Below, piece by piece: positions 16,179-25,252 of a DNA stretch of 64,000 nt. Position 1 is the stretch's first letter. Each line of letters begins with the position of its first letter. Below the pieces are notes generated by a model that did no database searches, had not been told where the DNA came from, and saw nothing but the letters and a program-made list of their open reading frames with translations. The stretch covers positions 2,497,690 to 2,561,689 of the forward strand of contig NZ_DS022276.1 in the NCBI RefSeq assembly GCF_000153725.1. The letters run 5' to 3'. A program made the position numbers and the translations under genes. The DNA comes from Salipiger bermudensis HTCC2601 (GTDB lineage Bacteria > Pseudomonadota > Alphaproteobacteria > Rhodobacterales > Rhodobacteraceae).

Positions 16179-17039
16179 ATGATCCTGCAAGATACCGACA
16201 CCCTTCCGAATGGTGTGGCCGTCCCGAAACTGGCGCTCGGCACCTGGATGATCGACGACGACAAGGTCGCCGACGCGGTCGTCGCTGCCGTCAAGCTCGG
16301 CTATCGCCACATCGACACCGCTCAGGCCTATGGCAACGAGCGCGGCGTGGGCGAAGGCATCCGCGCCTGTGGCGTGGCCCGCGAAGACCTCTTCGTGCAG
16401 ACCAAGCTCGCCGCCGAGATCAAGGATTACGACGGTGCCAAGGCCGGCATCGAAGCCTCGCTCGAGACCCTCGGGCTCGACTATATCGACCTGATGATCA
16501 TCCACAGCCCGCAGCCCTGGGCCGACTGGGCCGGCGAAGACCGCTTCTTCGAGGGCAACCTCGCGGCGTGGAAAGCGCTGGAAGAGGCCGTCGAGGCCGG
16601 CAAGATCCGCGCCATCGGCGTGTCGAATTTCCAGAAGCAGGACCTTGACAACCTGCTGCAGAACGCCGCGACCAAGCCGATGATCAATCAGGTGCTGGCC
16701 CATGTCGGCAACACGCCGTTCGAGCTGATCGACTATGCCAAGTCGAACGGCATGCTGGTCGAGGCCTATTCGCCCATCGCCCACGGCAAGATCCTCGACA
16801 ATGAAGAGGTCGGTGCCATTGCTGCGAAATACGGCGTGAGCATTCCGCAGCTCTGCATCCGCTACGTGCTGCAGCTGGGCCTTCTGGCGCTGCCCAAGAC
16901 CGCCAATCCCGAGCACATGAAGACCAATGCCGACGTGGATTTCGAGATCACCGACGCGGATATGGACGTGCTGAAATCGCTCACCGCCAAGGATTACGGC
17001 GACGCAAGCGCCTTCCCGGTCTACAGCGGCAAGCAGTAA
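16179..17039 (+). CDS. Aldo/keto reductase
   Basis: 286 residues from the ATG at 16179, preceded by AAAGGAG; a longer upstream frame has no ribosome site. The catalytic tetrad is present: Asp and Tyr in DTAQAYGNE, Lys in VQTKLAAE and His in IIHSPQPW. The NADPH-binding tail is LPKTANPEHMKTNADV. Such enzymes reduce aldehydes and ketones with NADPH in the cytosol. The predicted LysR box upstream places it with the oxidoreductase genes at 17-28 kb although an intergenic terminator pair separates them. The substrate is unknown. Confidence 0.93.
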   Translation: MILQDTDTLPNGVAVPKLALGTWMIDDDKVADAVVAAVKLGYRHIDTAQAYGNERGVGEGIRACGVAREDLFVQTKLAAEIKDYDGAKAGIEASLETLGLDYIDLMIIHSPQPWADWAGEDRFFEGNLAAWKALEEAVEAGKIRAIGVSNFQKQDLDNLLQNAATKPMINQVLAHVGNTPFELIDYAKSNGMLVEAYSPIAHGKILDNEEVGAIAAKYGVSIPQLCIRYVLQLGLLALPKTANPEHMKTNADVDFEITDADMDVLKSLTAKDYGDASAFPVYSGKQ

Positions 17040-17062
17040 GCGTCACTTTGAAGACCTGGAAC

Positions 17063-17089
17063 CGGGGCCGCGCTGCGCGGCCCCGTTTT
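17063..17089 (+). terminator. Rho-independent terminator after aldo-keto reductase
   Basis: The 10-bp perfect stem CGGGGCCGCG / CGCGGCCCCG (17063-17072, 17076-17085) has a CTG loop and is followed by TTTT. Confidence 0.9.
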
Positions 17090-17260
17090 CATGTGGAGCG
17101 ATGGCTTCGGCCCGTGGATCGGTCCGCTGCGGATCAGCACGGGCGAAGAATGGTCACCGGCACCGCGCGCCGGGCGCCGGCTGTTTGTCCGCGCGGTCGC
17201 ACATCCGCGCATTGAGACGGGCCATCTTGCCCTCGGGCAGGTGGGCCTGACGCACAAAGA

Positions 17261-17290
17261 AACGGGGCGCGCCGGAAAGGCACGCCCCGT
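17261..17290 (-). terminator. Rho-independent terminator after the molybdenum oxidoreductase gene
   Basis: On the minus strand ACGGGGCG (17290-17283) pairs with CGCCCCGT (17269-17262) and is followed by TTCTTTG, just past the stop codon at 17313. Confidence 0.8.
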
Positions 17291-17312
17291 AAAGCTGGAT
17301 CTCAAGAGCGGA

Positions 17313-19508
17313 TCAGGCGCCGCCGAACTCGTGCTTCGACAGCGGCAGGCTGCGGATGCGCTCGCCGGTCAGCGTTGCCACCGCGTTGACGATGGCGGGG
17401 CCAACGGCCGGCAGGCCGGGTTCGCCGACGCCGCCCATGGGGGCGCCGCTCTCGATGATGCGCACATGCACCTCCGGCATCTGGTCGGGGCGCAGGATCG
17501 GGTAGAGATCGAAGTTGCGCGCCGTGGGCTCGCCGTCCTCGTAGGTCAGCTCTTCGACCAGCGTCTGCGACACGCCGAGCGCGACGGCGGATTGCACCTG
17601 CGCCTCGACGATGGCCGGGTTGACGATCTGGCCGGGGTCGATGGCGACCCAGACCTGATGCACCGCCACTTCGCCACCGTCGAGCGAGACCTCGGCGATC
17701 GCCGCCGCCTCGGAGCCGAAGGGCGAGGCCATGGCGATGCCGCGCGCGCGCTGGCTGCCGTCCTCGGCCTCGAACGGGCCGGGCTGCCAGCCGCCCGAGA
17801 GCTCGCCCACCGCCTCGAGCAGAGTGCTCAGGCGCTGGTTGTCGGTGAGCAGCGCGCGGCGCATCTCGAACGGGTCCTGACCGGCGGCGCCGGCGATCTC
17901 GTCGAGAAAGCCCTCGTACATGAAATCATGCATCGAGTGGCCGACCGCGCGCCAGTAGCCGATCACCGCCGGGTTGGGGTGGAAGATCTGGCCGACATGG
18001 CTGTTGGCGATGGCGTAGCTCTTGCCCGAGATGCCCTCGGTCGCCGAGGGGTCGCTGCCCACCGGCGCGTCGTACCAGCGCCCGGTCGGGCCCTCGCCAA
18101 CGACCTCGACCGACAGCGCGGTGGGGCCGTCGGGACCGATCGCGCCACGGAAGCGCGCAAGGCCCAGCGGGCGCGGTGCATCGCGCAGGAAGTCTTCCTC
18201 GCGGGTCCAGATCAGCTTGACGGGCTGGCCCACGGCCTTGGCCAGCGCGATGGCCTGCGGGAACGGGTTCGAAGTGGCGTAGAGGAAGTGCCGACCGAAG
18301 AAGCCGCCGAGCATCTGCGAGTGGATGCTGACCTGCGAGGGATCGAGCCCGGCGACCTGCGCCGCAGTGCCCTGGAACATCTCGGGTGCCTGACAGGAAG
18401 TCCAGACCTCGAGCGTGCCGTCGTCGTTGAAGCGCGCGGTGGCCGAGGGCGGCTCGAGCTGGCCATGCACCACGAAGGGCGCGTCGTAGATCGCCTCGAT
18501 CACCGTGTCGGCGCTTTCGAGGGCCGAGGCGGCATCGCCCTTGGCTTCGACCTCGACGATCTCGCCTTTCTTGCCGGCCAGCGTGTCGCGGAACACGTCG
18601 GTCGAGAAATCCGCCGGCATCGGCCATTGCGCCTCGCCCTCGGTCCATTCGACCTCGGCGGCCTCCACGGCGCGGCGGGCCTGCCAGAACTTGCCGGCCA
18701 CCACCGCGACGGCGCCGTCGAGCAGATGCACCGAGTGCACCCCGCGCATCGCCTCGATCTCGGAGAGGTTGCTGACCGAGGCCGGCGTCAGGCCAAGGCG
18801 CGGCGCGTGCTGCACCGCCGCCAGAAGCATTCCGTCGACCTCGACATCGATCGAGTACTTCGCCTGTCCGGTCGACTTGTCGCGCACGTCGAGACGCGGC
18901 ACCGGGGTCTTGATCCAGCGGAACTCGGACGGGTCGCGCAGCGTCACCTCGGCGGGCACCGGCAGGTCCATCGCCACCGCCGCAAGCTCGCCATAGCCGG
19001 CGCGGCGGCCGGAGGCCTCGTGCACGACCATGCCCGGCTCGGTGGTGAGCTCGGAGGCGTCAACGCCCCAGTCCTGCGCCGCGGCCTCGAGGAACATCGC
19101 CCGGGCCGAGGCCCCAAGTTGGCGCATCAGCTCGTAGGAGGTGCGGGTCGACATGCTGCCGCCGGTGATGCGGAAACCGCCCATGACGTCATAGGGCGGG
19201 CCTGCGGGGGCGATCTCGACCGAGAAGTTCTCGGGCGCCAGATCCAGCTCTTCGCCGACCACCTGCGCAAAGGTGGTGTAGATGCCCTGGCCGCCCTCGA
19301 TGAAGGGGCTGAGCAGCTTGGCGGTGCCGTCCTCGTGGATCTCGAGGAAGGCGGGCACGGCGGGACCGGCGGCGGCCTCGGCCTCCTGCGCCTTGGAGGG
19401 GCGCACGGGCAGGGTGGTGGACAGCACCAGCGCGCCGGTGCCGCTCAGGAAGCCGCGGCGCGAGACATTGACCGGCGCCTGCTTGAGGAGTTTCTGCATG
19501 AAGGTCAT
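17313..19508 (-). CDS. Molybdopterin-binding aldehyde/isoquinoline-type oxidoreductase large subunit
   Basis: 731 residues of the xanthine oxidase family, IorB-like. A twin-arginine signal, SRRGFLSGTGALVL (about residues 16-29), predicts export of the folded enzyme to the periplasm. Cofactor and active-site segments include GGFFGRHFLY, GYWRAVGHSMHDF, and GGVGEPGLPAVGP with the catalytic Glu near the C-terminus. It forms an operon with the [2Fe-2S] subunit, 3 bp upstream. No cytochrome subunit gene follows; the next feature is a terminator. Members hydroxylate aldehydes or N-heterocycles; the substrate cannot be read from sequence. Confidence 0.92.
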   Translation of the reverse strand: MTFMQKLLKQAPVNVSRRGFLSGTGALVLSTTLPVRPSKAQEAEAAAGPAVPAFLEIHEDGTAKLLSPFIEGGQGIYTTFAQVVGEELDLAPENFSVEIAPAGPPYDVMGGFRITGGSMSTRTSYELMRQLGASARAMFLEAAAQDWGVDASELTTEPGMVVHEASGRRAGYGELAAVAMDLPVPAEVTLRDPSEFRWIKTPVPRLDVRDKSTGQAKYSIDVEVDGMLLAAVQHAPRLGLTPASVSNLSEIEAMRGVHSVHLLDGAVAVVAGKFWQARRAVEAAEVEWTEGEAQWPMPADFSTDVFRDTLAGKKGEIVEVEAKGDAASALESADTVIEAIYDAPFVVHGQLEPPSATARFNDDGTLEVWTSCQAPEMFQGTAAQVAGLDPSQVSIHSQMLGGFFGRHFLYATSNPFPQAIALAKAVGQPVKLIWTREEDFLRDAPRPLGLARFRGAIGPDGPTALSVEVVGEGPTGRWYDAPVGSDPSATEGISGKSYAIANSHVGQIFHPNPAVIGYWRAVGHSMHDFMYEGFLDEIAGAAGQDPFEMRRALLTDNQRLSTLLEAVGELSGGWQPGPFEAEDGSQRARGIAMASPFGSEAAAIAEVSLDGGEVAVHQVWVAIDPGQIVNPAIVEAQVQSAVALGVSQTLVEELTYEDGEPTARNFDLYPILRPDQMPEVHVRIIESGAPMGGVGEPGLPAVGPAIVNAVATLTGERIRSLPLSKHEFGGA

Positions 19509-19511
19509 GGA

Positions 19512-19958
19512 TCAGGCCTCCGACGCGTCGCGCACGGCGGCGCGGATCTTGTTGTAGGTCCCGCAGCGGCAGAGGTTCACCATCGCGTACTCGATATCCT
19601 CGTCGGTGGGGTTCGGCGTCTCGGTCAGCAGCGCGGTGGCGGCAAGCACCTGGCCCGACTGGCAGTAGCCGCATTGCGGCACCTGGTTGGCGACCCAGGC
19701 CTCGACAACGCGGCGGCCGGTCTCGGTCTCCTCGACGGTCTCGATGGTCTTGATCTCGGCGCCGGTGACGCTTTCTGCCGGGGTCTGGCAGGAGCGGGTG
19801 GGGTAGCCGTCGACAAGCACGGTGCAGGCGCCGCACTGCGCGATGCCGCAGCCATATTTGGTGCCGGTCAGTCCGAGTTCTTCTCGGATGACCCAGAGAA
19901 GCGGGGTGTCGGGATCGACGTCAACGTCGCGGCTTTCGCCGTTGATGGTCAGCTGCAT
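19512..19958 (-). CDS. [2Fe-2S] subunit of the molybdenum oxidoreductase
   Basis: 148 residues from MQLTINGESRDVDV (19958), preceded by AAGGAG; an ATG 16 codons upstream lacks a ribosome site. Both clusters are complete: the plant-type KYGCGIAQCGACTVLVDG and the four-helix-bundle CGYCQSGQV with LCRCGTY. It passes electrons from the molybdenum site to an unknown acceptor. It has no signal of its own, so export would be by hitch-hiking on the twin-arginine large subunit, which is known for this family. Confidence 0.95.
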   Translation of the reverse strand: MQLTINGESRDVDVDPDTPLLWVIREELGLTGTKYGCGIAQCGACTVLVDGYPTRSCQTPAESVTGAEIKTIETVEETETGRRVVEAWVANQVPQCGYCQSGQVLAATALLTETPNPTDEDIEYAMVNLCRCGTYNKIRAAVRDASEA

Positions 19959-20004
19959 GGCTTGGCTCCTTGTCGGACAAAGGACTGCGTGGCTCGGCAT
20001 AATC

Positions 20005-20029
20005 ACCGCTGCCGGGAACCGGCAGCGGT
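20005..20029. other. Perfect 11-bp inverted repeat in the leader of the [2Fe-2S] subunit gene
   Basis: ACCGCTGCCGG-GAA-CCGGCAGCGGT lies about 47 bp before the start codon. It lacks a T-tract on either strand, so it is more likely a leader structure or operator than a terminator. Confidence 0.5.
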
Positions 20030-20106
20030 CAAAATACGTATCTTGAGTATAGCATAATCATCGCTTCATTGGTGCAGCATGGCTATACCGTGATCCGAGA
20101 TAGCCT

Positions 20107-20125
20107 TCATGACAGGCGCTCATGA
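20107..20125. promoter_or_regulatory. Predicted LysR box, site 1 (upstream of [2Fe-2S] subunit)
   Basis: TCATGA-N7-TCATGA, containing TGA-N7-TCA (T-N11-A). It lies 149 bp before the start at 19958. The remaining 20007-20311 stretch shows no gene. Confidence 0.6.
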
Positions 20126-20311
20126 ATGCGCTCCGGCGCGCGCCCAGGCAAGCGAGGCGGAGCCACGATTGACCCTGGGACGGCGAGACGCGATCCGGGA
20201 AAGGCGCAGCCTTCACCGTCGATCATTGCCCCGCCCTGCCGGCACGGCCTCCACCGTCGTGATGGCCGCGGGCGGGAGCCGGGTGGCTCTCGGACCCGCC
20301 GGCTGTGACGG

Positions 20312-21013
20312 TCATTGCGGGGCCAGCGCGTCCGCGCGCGGCAGCACCCGGTGGCGGAGCCAGACGGTGCCGGTGGCCAGCGTTTCGCTTGAGATCAGTT
20401 CGAGCCGGCGCGCAGCGATGGGGCCGTCATGGTCGTAGATCGATGCAACGCCGCTCTGGCCGTCGACCACCGGGTAGATCAGCGTGCTGGTCTCGTCGAT
20501 CAGGTCGGCGGCGAGAAACGCGCCGTTCATCCGGCCCCCGCCCTCGAGCAGCAGGCGGCTCACGCCAAATGCCTCTCCGATGCGGATGAGCGCATCCTCG
20601 AGCTGGTCGCCCTCGGGGCCGGCAAAGATCACCGACACCCCGCGGGCGATCAGCATTTCGACATGCGCGTCCGGGACCTGCTCCGAGAGCACCAGAACGA
20701 GGTGTTCGCCGTCGAGCTCGCCGCTCTCGGGGTGCAGCGTGCCGTGGCGGTCGACGCAGATCGCGAGGGTGGCGCCGGCATGGCTGGCCACGTGGTCGGT
20801 GCGGGACGGCGCGGCGGGCCCGGGCACCGGCGTTTGCGAGGCGATGTAATGCTCCATCGTCCGACGGCCGACGATCCATCCATAGGCCCCAAGCTGGTCG
20901 GCGGCACCGTCGTAGATCTCGAGCAGGCTGTGCGCAGAGCAGGGCCAGCGCTCTGCCAGAAGCCGTCCGTCGAGAGACGTGATCATGTGGCAGATGATGT
21001 GGGGGCGTTGCAT
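20312..21013 (-). CDS. RibD/dihydrofolate reductase-fold NAD(P)H reductase
   Basis: 233 residues with the family opening HIICHMITSLDGRLL, the middle motif GWIVGRRTMEHYI, and the nucleotide-binding part FGVSRLLLEGGGRMNGAFL. Stand-alone RibD C-terminal domains of this size reduce flavin-pathway or other small substrates with NADPH. There are no riboflavin genes nearby. It has its own predicted LysR box 114 bp upstream, which ties it to the oxidoreductase regulon rather than to riboflavin synthesis. Confidence 0.88.
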   Translation of the reverse strand: MQRPHIICHMITSLDGRLLAERWPCSAHSLLEIYDGAADQLGAYGWIVGRRTMEHYIASQTPVPGPAAPSRTDHVASHAGATLAICVDRHGTLHPESGELDGEHLVLVLSEQVPDAHVEMLIARGVSVIFAGPEGDQLEDALIRIGEAFGVSRLLLEGGGRMNGAFLAADLIDETSTLIYPVVDGQSGVASIYDHDGPIAARRLELISSETLATGTVWLRHRVLPRADALAPQ

Positions 21014-21126
21014 TCTGGCGGCCTCTGATCCTGTGGCAGTGTGGGCGTCCGCGTGATGATGCGGCGGCTCGGGCGGACCATAGGCTGTTCCGCGCCCCGC
21101 AGGTATGCCCGACCGGTCGCAGGCAG

Positions 21127-21145
21127 CGATGAACAGGGTTCATCA
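21127..21145. promoter_or_regulatory. Predicted LysR box, site 2 (upstream of RibD-like reductase)
   Basis: CGATGA-N7-TCATCA, containing TGA-N7-TCA. It lies 114 bp before the start at 21013. The 21014-21249 gap has no gene. Confidence 0.55.
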
Positions 21146-21249
21146 AACACGGGCGCAGGGGTTGTGCAGGCAGGGGGGGCGTGGCTCCGGGCCGCCCTCT
21201 GGCGCCCCGGAGCCGGTCTTGGGTCTTTCGCGACCTTCGGGCGGCAGGC

Positions 21250-21645
21250 TCAGCCGTCGTACTGTTCGTCCGAGACCTTCTCCATCCAGGTCACCGGCGA
21301 GCCGTCGATGCTTTCCTGAATGGCGATGTGCGACATCGCGTTCTCCGGCGAGGCGCCGTGCCAGTGCTTTTCACCGGCGGGGAAGAACACCACGTCGCCC
21401 ATGGTCACTTCCTCGATCGGGCCGCCTTCGCGCTGCACCCGGCCGCGGCCGTAGGTGATGATGATGGTCTGGCCGGCGGGGTGGGTGTGCCACGCGGTGC
21501 GGGCGCCGGGCTCAAAGGTTACATGGGCGCCCGAGGTGCGGCCGGGCTCGTCGGCCTGGAACATCATCTCGAGACGGACGGTGCCGGAAAAGGTCTCTTC
21601 CGGGCCCTGTTGCGACGGGTTGCTTCCGCAGCGAATGATTTTCAT
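21250..21645 (-). CDS. Small cytoplasmic cupin
   Basis: 131 residues, a single cupin barrel. Metal ligands are visible in [10 protein letters not shown] (two His) and in the second motif [11 protein letters not shown] related cupin with a signal peptide lies at 25242-25703; both carry HWHGA and end in similar VTWxExVSDExY tails, so they are paralogues. It follows the NAD-binding gene by 29 bp in the same direction. It could be a quercetinase/auxin-binding-type enzyme or a sensor; no specific substrate is indicated. Confidence 0.88.
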   Translation of the reverse strand: MKIIRCGSNPSQQGPEETFSGTVRLEMMFQADEPGRTSGAHVTFEPGARTAWHTHPAGQTIIITYGRGRVQREGGPIEEVTMGDVVFFPAGEKHWHGASPENAMSHIAIQESIDGSPVTWMEKVSDEQYDG

Positions 21646-21674
21646 GGGAGGTCTCCTTCTTCTGGGTCTGCGCC

Positions 21675-22310
21675 TTAGCGCAGTTTATCGAAACGGTAGG
21701 TCAGTGCGGGGCCGCCGGGCTGGACATAGGCCAGTTCGACCGTGGCCATAGCGAAAGGCTCGACATAGCGGCCATTGCGCAGGCCGCCGCAGTCGAGCGG
21801 CTCGAAGCCGATGTCGCGGATCAGGCCGCCGGCGATCTGCTTGGCGCCGTCATCGTCGGCATAGGTCAGCACCTGCGGCACGGGATCCTGCCCCTTGCGG
21901 GCATAGACCGGGGCAAAGCTCTCGGAAGGCGTGGTGTTGAAGCACGAGACCCAGCGCGTCTTGGGCCGCATCCGGGCCAGCTCCTCGGCGCCGGAGGAGG
22001 TGGTGCCGACCACGAGGTCGCGGTCGGAGGTGTCGAGCGGCACGCAGCAGTTCAGCACCACCTTGCCGTTCAGCGGCCCGGCCTGCTCAAGCACATCTTC
22101 GACCCGGCTCCAGTGCACCGCCAGCAGCAGCACGTCGCCGTGGCCCACGGCCTCGGAAACCGAGCCATGCTTGCCGCCGCAGTCCTTCGACAGCCGCTCG
22201 AGCTTGCTGTCGCTGCGCGAGTAGGAAAAGAGCACGTCATGTCCGGCGTCGGCCCAGTGCTTGCCAAGCTTGCCGCCCATCAGTCCCGATCCGAGAATGC
22301 CAATCTTCAT
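21675..22310 (-). CDS. NAD(P)-binding protein, F420-dependent oxidoreductase-like (NpdG type)
   Basis: 211 residues with an N-terminal Rossmann motif [15 protein letters not shown], followed by YSRSDSKLE at the 2'-phosphate-recognition position, which suggests NADPH. Other family segments are [14 protein letters not shown] and [11 protein letters not shown]. Despite the family name, F420 use is not implied in this taxon. It lies between the carboxymuconolactone decarboxylase-like gene (60-bp gap with a GC hairpin at about 22331-22354) and the cupin. Confidence 0.85.
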   Translation of the reverse strand: MKIGILGSGLMGGKLGKHWADAGHDVLFSYSRSDSKLERLSKDCGGKHGSVSEAVGHGDVLLLAVHWSRVEDVLEQAGPLNGKVVLNCCVPLDTSDRDLVVGTTSSGAEELARMRPKTRWVSCFNTTPSESFAPVYARKGQDPVPQVLTYADDDGAKQIAGGLIRDIGFEPLDCGGLRNGRYVEPFAMATVELAYVQPGGPALTYRFDKLR

Positions 22311-22370
22311 CGTCTGCTCCTTGAACTGCGAGAGGGGCGTCTCCGCCCCCCTCTGTCGTGTGTCCGCGAT

Positions 22371-23132
22371 TTACGAGCCGCGGTTCTCGAACACGTCCTT
22401 GGCAACCGGCATGGCCGAGAACACCTTCGGCCAGCCAGCGTAGAAGGCGAGGTGCGACAGCATCGCGCCGGCCTCTTCCTGGGTCATGCCGTTGTCCATG
22501 GCGCGGTTGAGGTGGAAGGTCATCTGCTCGGGCTGGCCGGCGGCGATGAGCGCCGCCACCGTCACCATGCTGCGGTCGCGCGGCTCGAGTGCCGGGCGGC
22601 GCCACAGGTCGAGGAAGAGCATCTGCTCGGTGGTGTCGACCACGCCCTGGCTCACGTCGCCATAGGTGCTCTGGACAAAGTCCTGACGGCTGGCCTCGGC
22701 CTCTTCGTCATAGCCCAGCAGCTCGGGGTCGACGGCCGGAAGGTCTTCGGCGGTGACACCGCGGGCCTCATAGACCGGGGCCATCGCTTCGGCCGCGGCG
22801 GTGGCGTTGCCCCAGCCGGTGTAGAAGGCGAGGTGGGTGATGGTCTCGGACAGCTCGGCCGGGGTCACGCCCGCATCGAGCGCCAGCTCGACATAGGAGC
22901 CGAGGTTCTCGGTCTCGTGCCGGGTCATCAGCGCCGCGAAGGTGACGAGCGCGCGGTCGCGCATCGACATCTGCTCACCGGACCAGACGTCGCCGATCAG
23001 ACCGTCCGTCGAGTAGGCTTCGAGCGCAGGTGCGACCTGGCCCACGGCGGAGGGCAGGGTGGTCGAGACATCCTGAGCGGAGGCGGTGGTGGCGGCAAGT
23101 GCGAACGCCGAAGCGGCGAAATAGGTCTTCAT
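22371..23132 (-). CDS. Exported tandem carboxymuconolactone decarboxylase-family protein
   Basis: 253 residues with a clear Sec signal (MKTYFAASAFALAATTASAQD). Two CMD domains follow, each with the helix pattern of the family: MRDRALVTFAALMTRHET ... LAFYTGWGNA and RDRSMVTVAALIAAGQPEQ ... LAFYAGWPKV. No CxxC of the AhpD peroxidase type is present, so peroxidase activity is unlikely. It is the first gene of the three-gene unit 23132-21250, with a LysR box 89 bp upstream. Confidence 0.9.
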   Translation of the reverse strand: MKTYFAASAFALAATTASAQDVSTTLPSAVGQVAPALEAYSTDGLIGDVWSGEQMSMRDRALVTFAALMTRHETENLGSYVELALDAGVTPAELSETITHLAFYTGWGNATAAAEAMAPVYEARGVTAEDLPAVDPELLGYDEEAEASRQDFVQSTYGDVSQGVVDTTEQMLFLDLWRRPALEPRDRSMVTVAALIAAGQPEQMTFHLNRAMDNGMTQEEAGAMLSHLAFYAGWPKVFSAMPVAKDVFENRGS

Positions 23133-23220
23133 GACATGGCTCCTCTGTCGGTTTGCAGTGTCTGCCTGACAGATGTGGCGCGCGCTGCCCTTAGGTTAAT
23201 GCCACGTCTGACGATCGCAC

Positions 23221-23239
23221 TCATGATGACGTCTCATCA
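23221..23239. promoter_or_regulatory. Predicted LysR box, site 3 (upstream of CMD-family gene)
   Basis: TCATGA-N7-TCATCA, containing TGA-N7-TCA. It lies 89 bp before the start at 23132 and ends five bases short of the LysR stop codon at 23244. Confidence 0.6.
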
Positions 23240-23243
23240 ATCC

Positions 23244-24140
23244 TCAGCGCCGCTCCCGCAGTGCCGCGAGCACCACCTCGAAGGCCGAGGACGGGCGCTG
23301 ACGGCTGGGATAATAGAGGTGAAAGCCCGGGAAGGAGGGGCAATAGTCGTCGAGGCAGGTCCTCAGCCGTCCGGCCTCGATATGGGGCTGCGCCAGCCGC
23401 TCCGGAACAAGCGCCAGTCCGTGCCCGTCCATTGCCGCGCGCAGCACCGGGTTGATGGTGTTGAAACAGGTCTGGCCCGAGACCTTCACGCGGATCTCGT
23501 TGCCGTCCGCATCCTCGAACTCCCAGGCGTAGAGCGCGCCATGCGTCGACAGCCGCAGGTTCACGCAGCGATGGTCGCTGAGCTCGGTCGGCTCCTGCGG
23601 CACCCCGGCGGCCTCGTAATAGCCCGGCGCGGCAACGCAGATCATGCGCTCGTCGGGGCCGATGCGCATCGAGATCATGCCCTCGCTCACCTGATCGCCG
23701 TAGCGCACCCCGGCGTCGCATTGCGACGAGGCGAGGTCGGTATAGCCGTAATCCATCACGAACTCGACATTCACCGCCGGATGCTCCTTCAGCACCGGCG
23801 AGAGCTTCGGCCAGAGGATCGACTCGATGGCGTATTCCACCGCCACGATGCGCACCGTGCCGGTGGGTTGATCGCGCGAGTCGTTCAGCGCCAGCAGCCG
23901 CGCCTCGATCTTCTCGAAGCACGGGTTGAGCGTGGCAAGCAGATCCTCGCCCTCGAGCGTCGGGGCGACGGAGCGTGTGGTGCGGGTGAGCAGCCGCAGC
24001 CCGAGCCGCTGCTCGAGCCCCTTGATGGCGTGGCTCAGCGCCGATTGCGACACGTTGAGCCGCGCCGCCGCCTTGGTGAAGCTGCGCTCCTCGGCAACCG
24101 CGGCCAGTGCGATGAGGTCGTTGATGTTTTCGCGGATCAT
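23244..24140 (-). CDS. LysR-type regulator of the oxidoreductase cluster
   Basis: 298 residues. The N-terminal winged helix is typical (EERSFTKAAARLNVSQSALSHAIKGLEQRLG), and a periplasmic-binding-type effector domain follows (VRIVAVEYAIESILWPKL ...). It lies in the middle of the gene set whose promoters share the TGA-N7-TCA dyad and is the only regulator gene among them, so it is the best candidate to bind those sites. The effector is unknown; redox or aldehyde signals would fit the target genes. Confidence 0.92.
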   Translation of the reverse strand: MIRENINDLIALAAVAEERSFTKAAARLNVSQSALSHAIKGLEQRLGLRLLTRTTRSVAPTLEGEDLLATLNPCFEKIEARLLALNDSRDQPTGTVRIVAVEYAIESILWPKLSPVLKEHPAVNVEFVMDYGYTDLASSQCDAGVRYGDQVSEGMISMRIGPDERMICVAAPGYYEAAGVPQEPTELSDHRCVNLRLSTHGALYAWEFEDADGNEIRVKVSGQTCFNTINPVLRAAMDGHGLALVPERLAQPHIEAGRLRTCLDDYCPSFPGFHLYYPSRQRPSSAFEVVLAALRERR

Positions 24141-24233
24141 GGTGGAGGGGTCACTGCTGAGGGTCGGAATGGGTGTGTCTCCCCTTACCTATATATGTGC
24201 GAGTTTCATCAAGTCCATTGATTGTCCAATGCC

Positions 24234-25252
24234 CTAATCGAGACGGATCAGACGATCCCGCGAGGCCCCGTCGCGGCGCGGCGAGCGGTTGGTGGTGATG
24301 GCAAAGACGCCGCTTTCCGTAACCAGAACGTCGCGCATCCGTCGCCCGCATCGAAGGCGGTCGAGACGGTGCCATCGGCGTCGACCCCGAGCACGGCACC
24401 GGCGCGCAGACCGGCGAGCAGCAGGCGTTGTCCATCCCAGGCCAGCCCCGACGGCGCCCATGTGCTGCGCCCGGAATGGGCCAGCGGAGCGTGCATCCCG
24501 TCGCCGGTCTCGTCGCCCTGGATCAGTGGCCAGCCGTGGTTGCCGCCCGCCTCGACGCGGTTCAGCTCGTCATGGCCGGACTGGCCGTGCTCGGCGGCAA
24601 AGAGCTGGCCGTCGCTGTCCCACGCGATCCCCTGCGGGTTGCGGTGGCCCAGCGAATAGACCGGCGAGCCGGGGAAGGGGTTGTCGTCGGGGATGGCGCC
24701 ATCGGGCGTCAGGCGCAGGATCTTTCCCGCGAGGCTCTGCATGTCCTGCGGCCGGTCGCGGTTCTCGGTCCAGCCGGTGGTGACGTAGAGCATTCCGTCC
24801 GGGCCAAAGGCCACGCGGCCGCCATTGTAGAGCGGGTGGCCGGGAATGCCGTCCAGCAGAACGCGGGTCTCGACCCAGGCATCACCGCGCCGTTCCACCT
24901 CGATCACCCGGTTCACGCGCGCCTCGGGGGTACCGGTGTGCTGATAGAGCACGACGCGCCCGGTCTCGGCGAAGTCGGGCCGCAGCGCCAGGCCGAGCAG
25001 CCCGCCGCCGCGATGGTTCAGGATCGGCGCGCTTGTCTCGACCGGCAGGCGGGTGAAATCGCCGTCGGCGAAGAGGCCCAGCGTGCCGGCCTTCTCGGTG
25101 ACGTAGAGCGCGCCCGCATGGGCCTCGATGTCCCACGGGTAGTCGAGCCCGTCGAGAACGGTTTCGGCCGCCGCCGCGGGAAACGCGGTGACGGCCGTGA
25201 TCAGCGCGGCCCCGAGGAGGCCGCGCAGTCCGGTGGCGCGATTACTCGCCAT
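24234..25252 (-). pseudogene. Exported PQQ-dependent sugar (glucose/sorbosone) dehydrogenase-like protein, frameshifted near the C-terminus
   Basis: A signal peptide (GAALITAVTAFPAAAA) precedes a six-bladed propeller with family motifs HRGGGLLGLAL, YSLGHRNPQGIAWD and AAEHGQSGHDELN. In the starting frame, homology ends after AFDAG. The expected tail, RMRDVLVTESGVFAI ... DRLIRLD, continues in another frame to 24234. Restoring one G in the G-run at 24344-24346 (C-run on the plus strand) rejoins the frames as DAGRRMRDVL. The cause may be a real mutation or a homopolymer sequencing error. The start overlaps the end of the cupin gene by 11 bp. Confidence 0.85.

Noticed and set aside
17091-20057. 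A 988-residue open frame on the plus strand
   Set aside because: It is the antisense shadow of the molybdenum oxidoreductase genes, with low-complexity His/Arg/Gly/Leu composition and no recognisable domain.
20312-21013. Riboflavin biosynthesis gene (ribD) with an FMN riboswitch upstream
   Set aside because: Only the reductase-like domain is present, no other rib genes are near, and I see no FMN riboswitch structure in 21014-21249.
24205-24223. A seventh LysR dyad before the LysR gene (TCATCA-N7-TGATTG)
   Set aside because: The half-sites are in the wrong order for TSATGA-N7-TCATSA and do not give TGA-N7-TCA.
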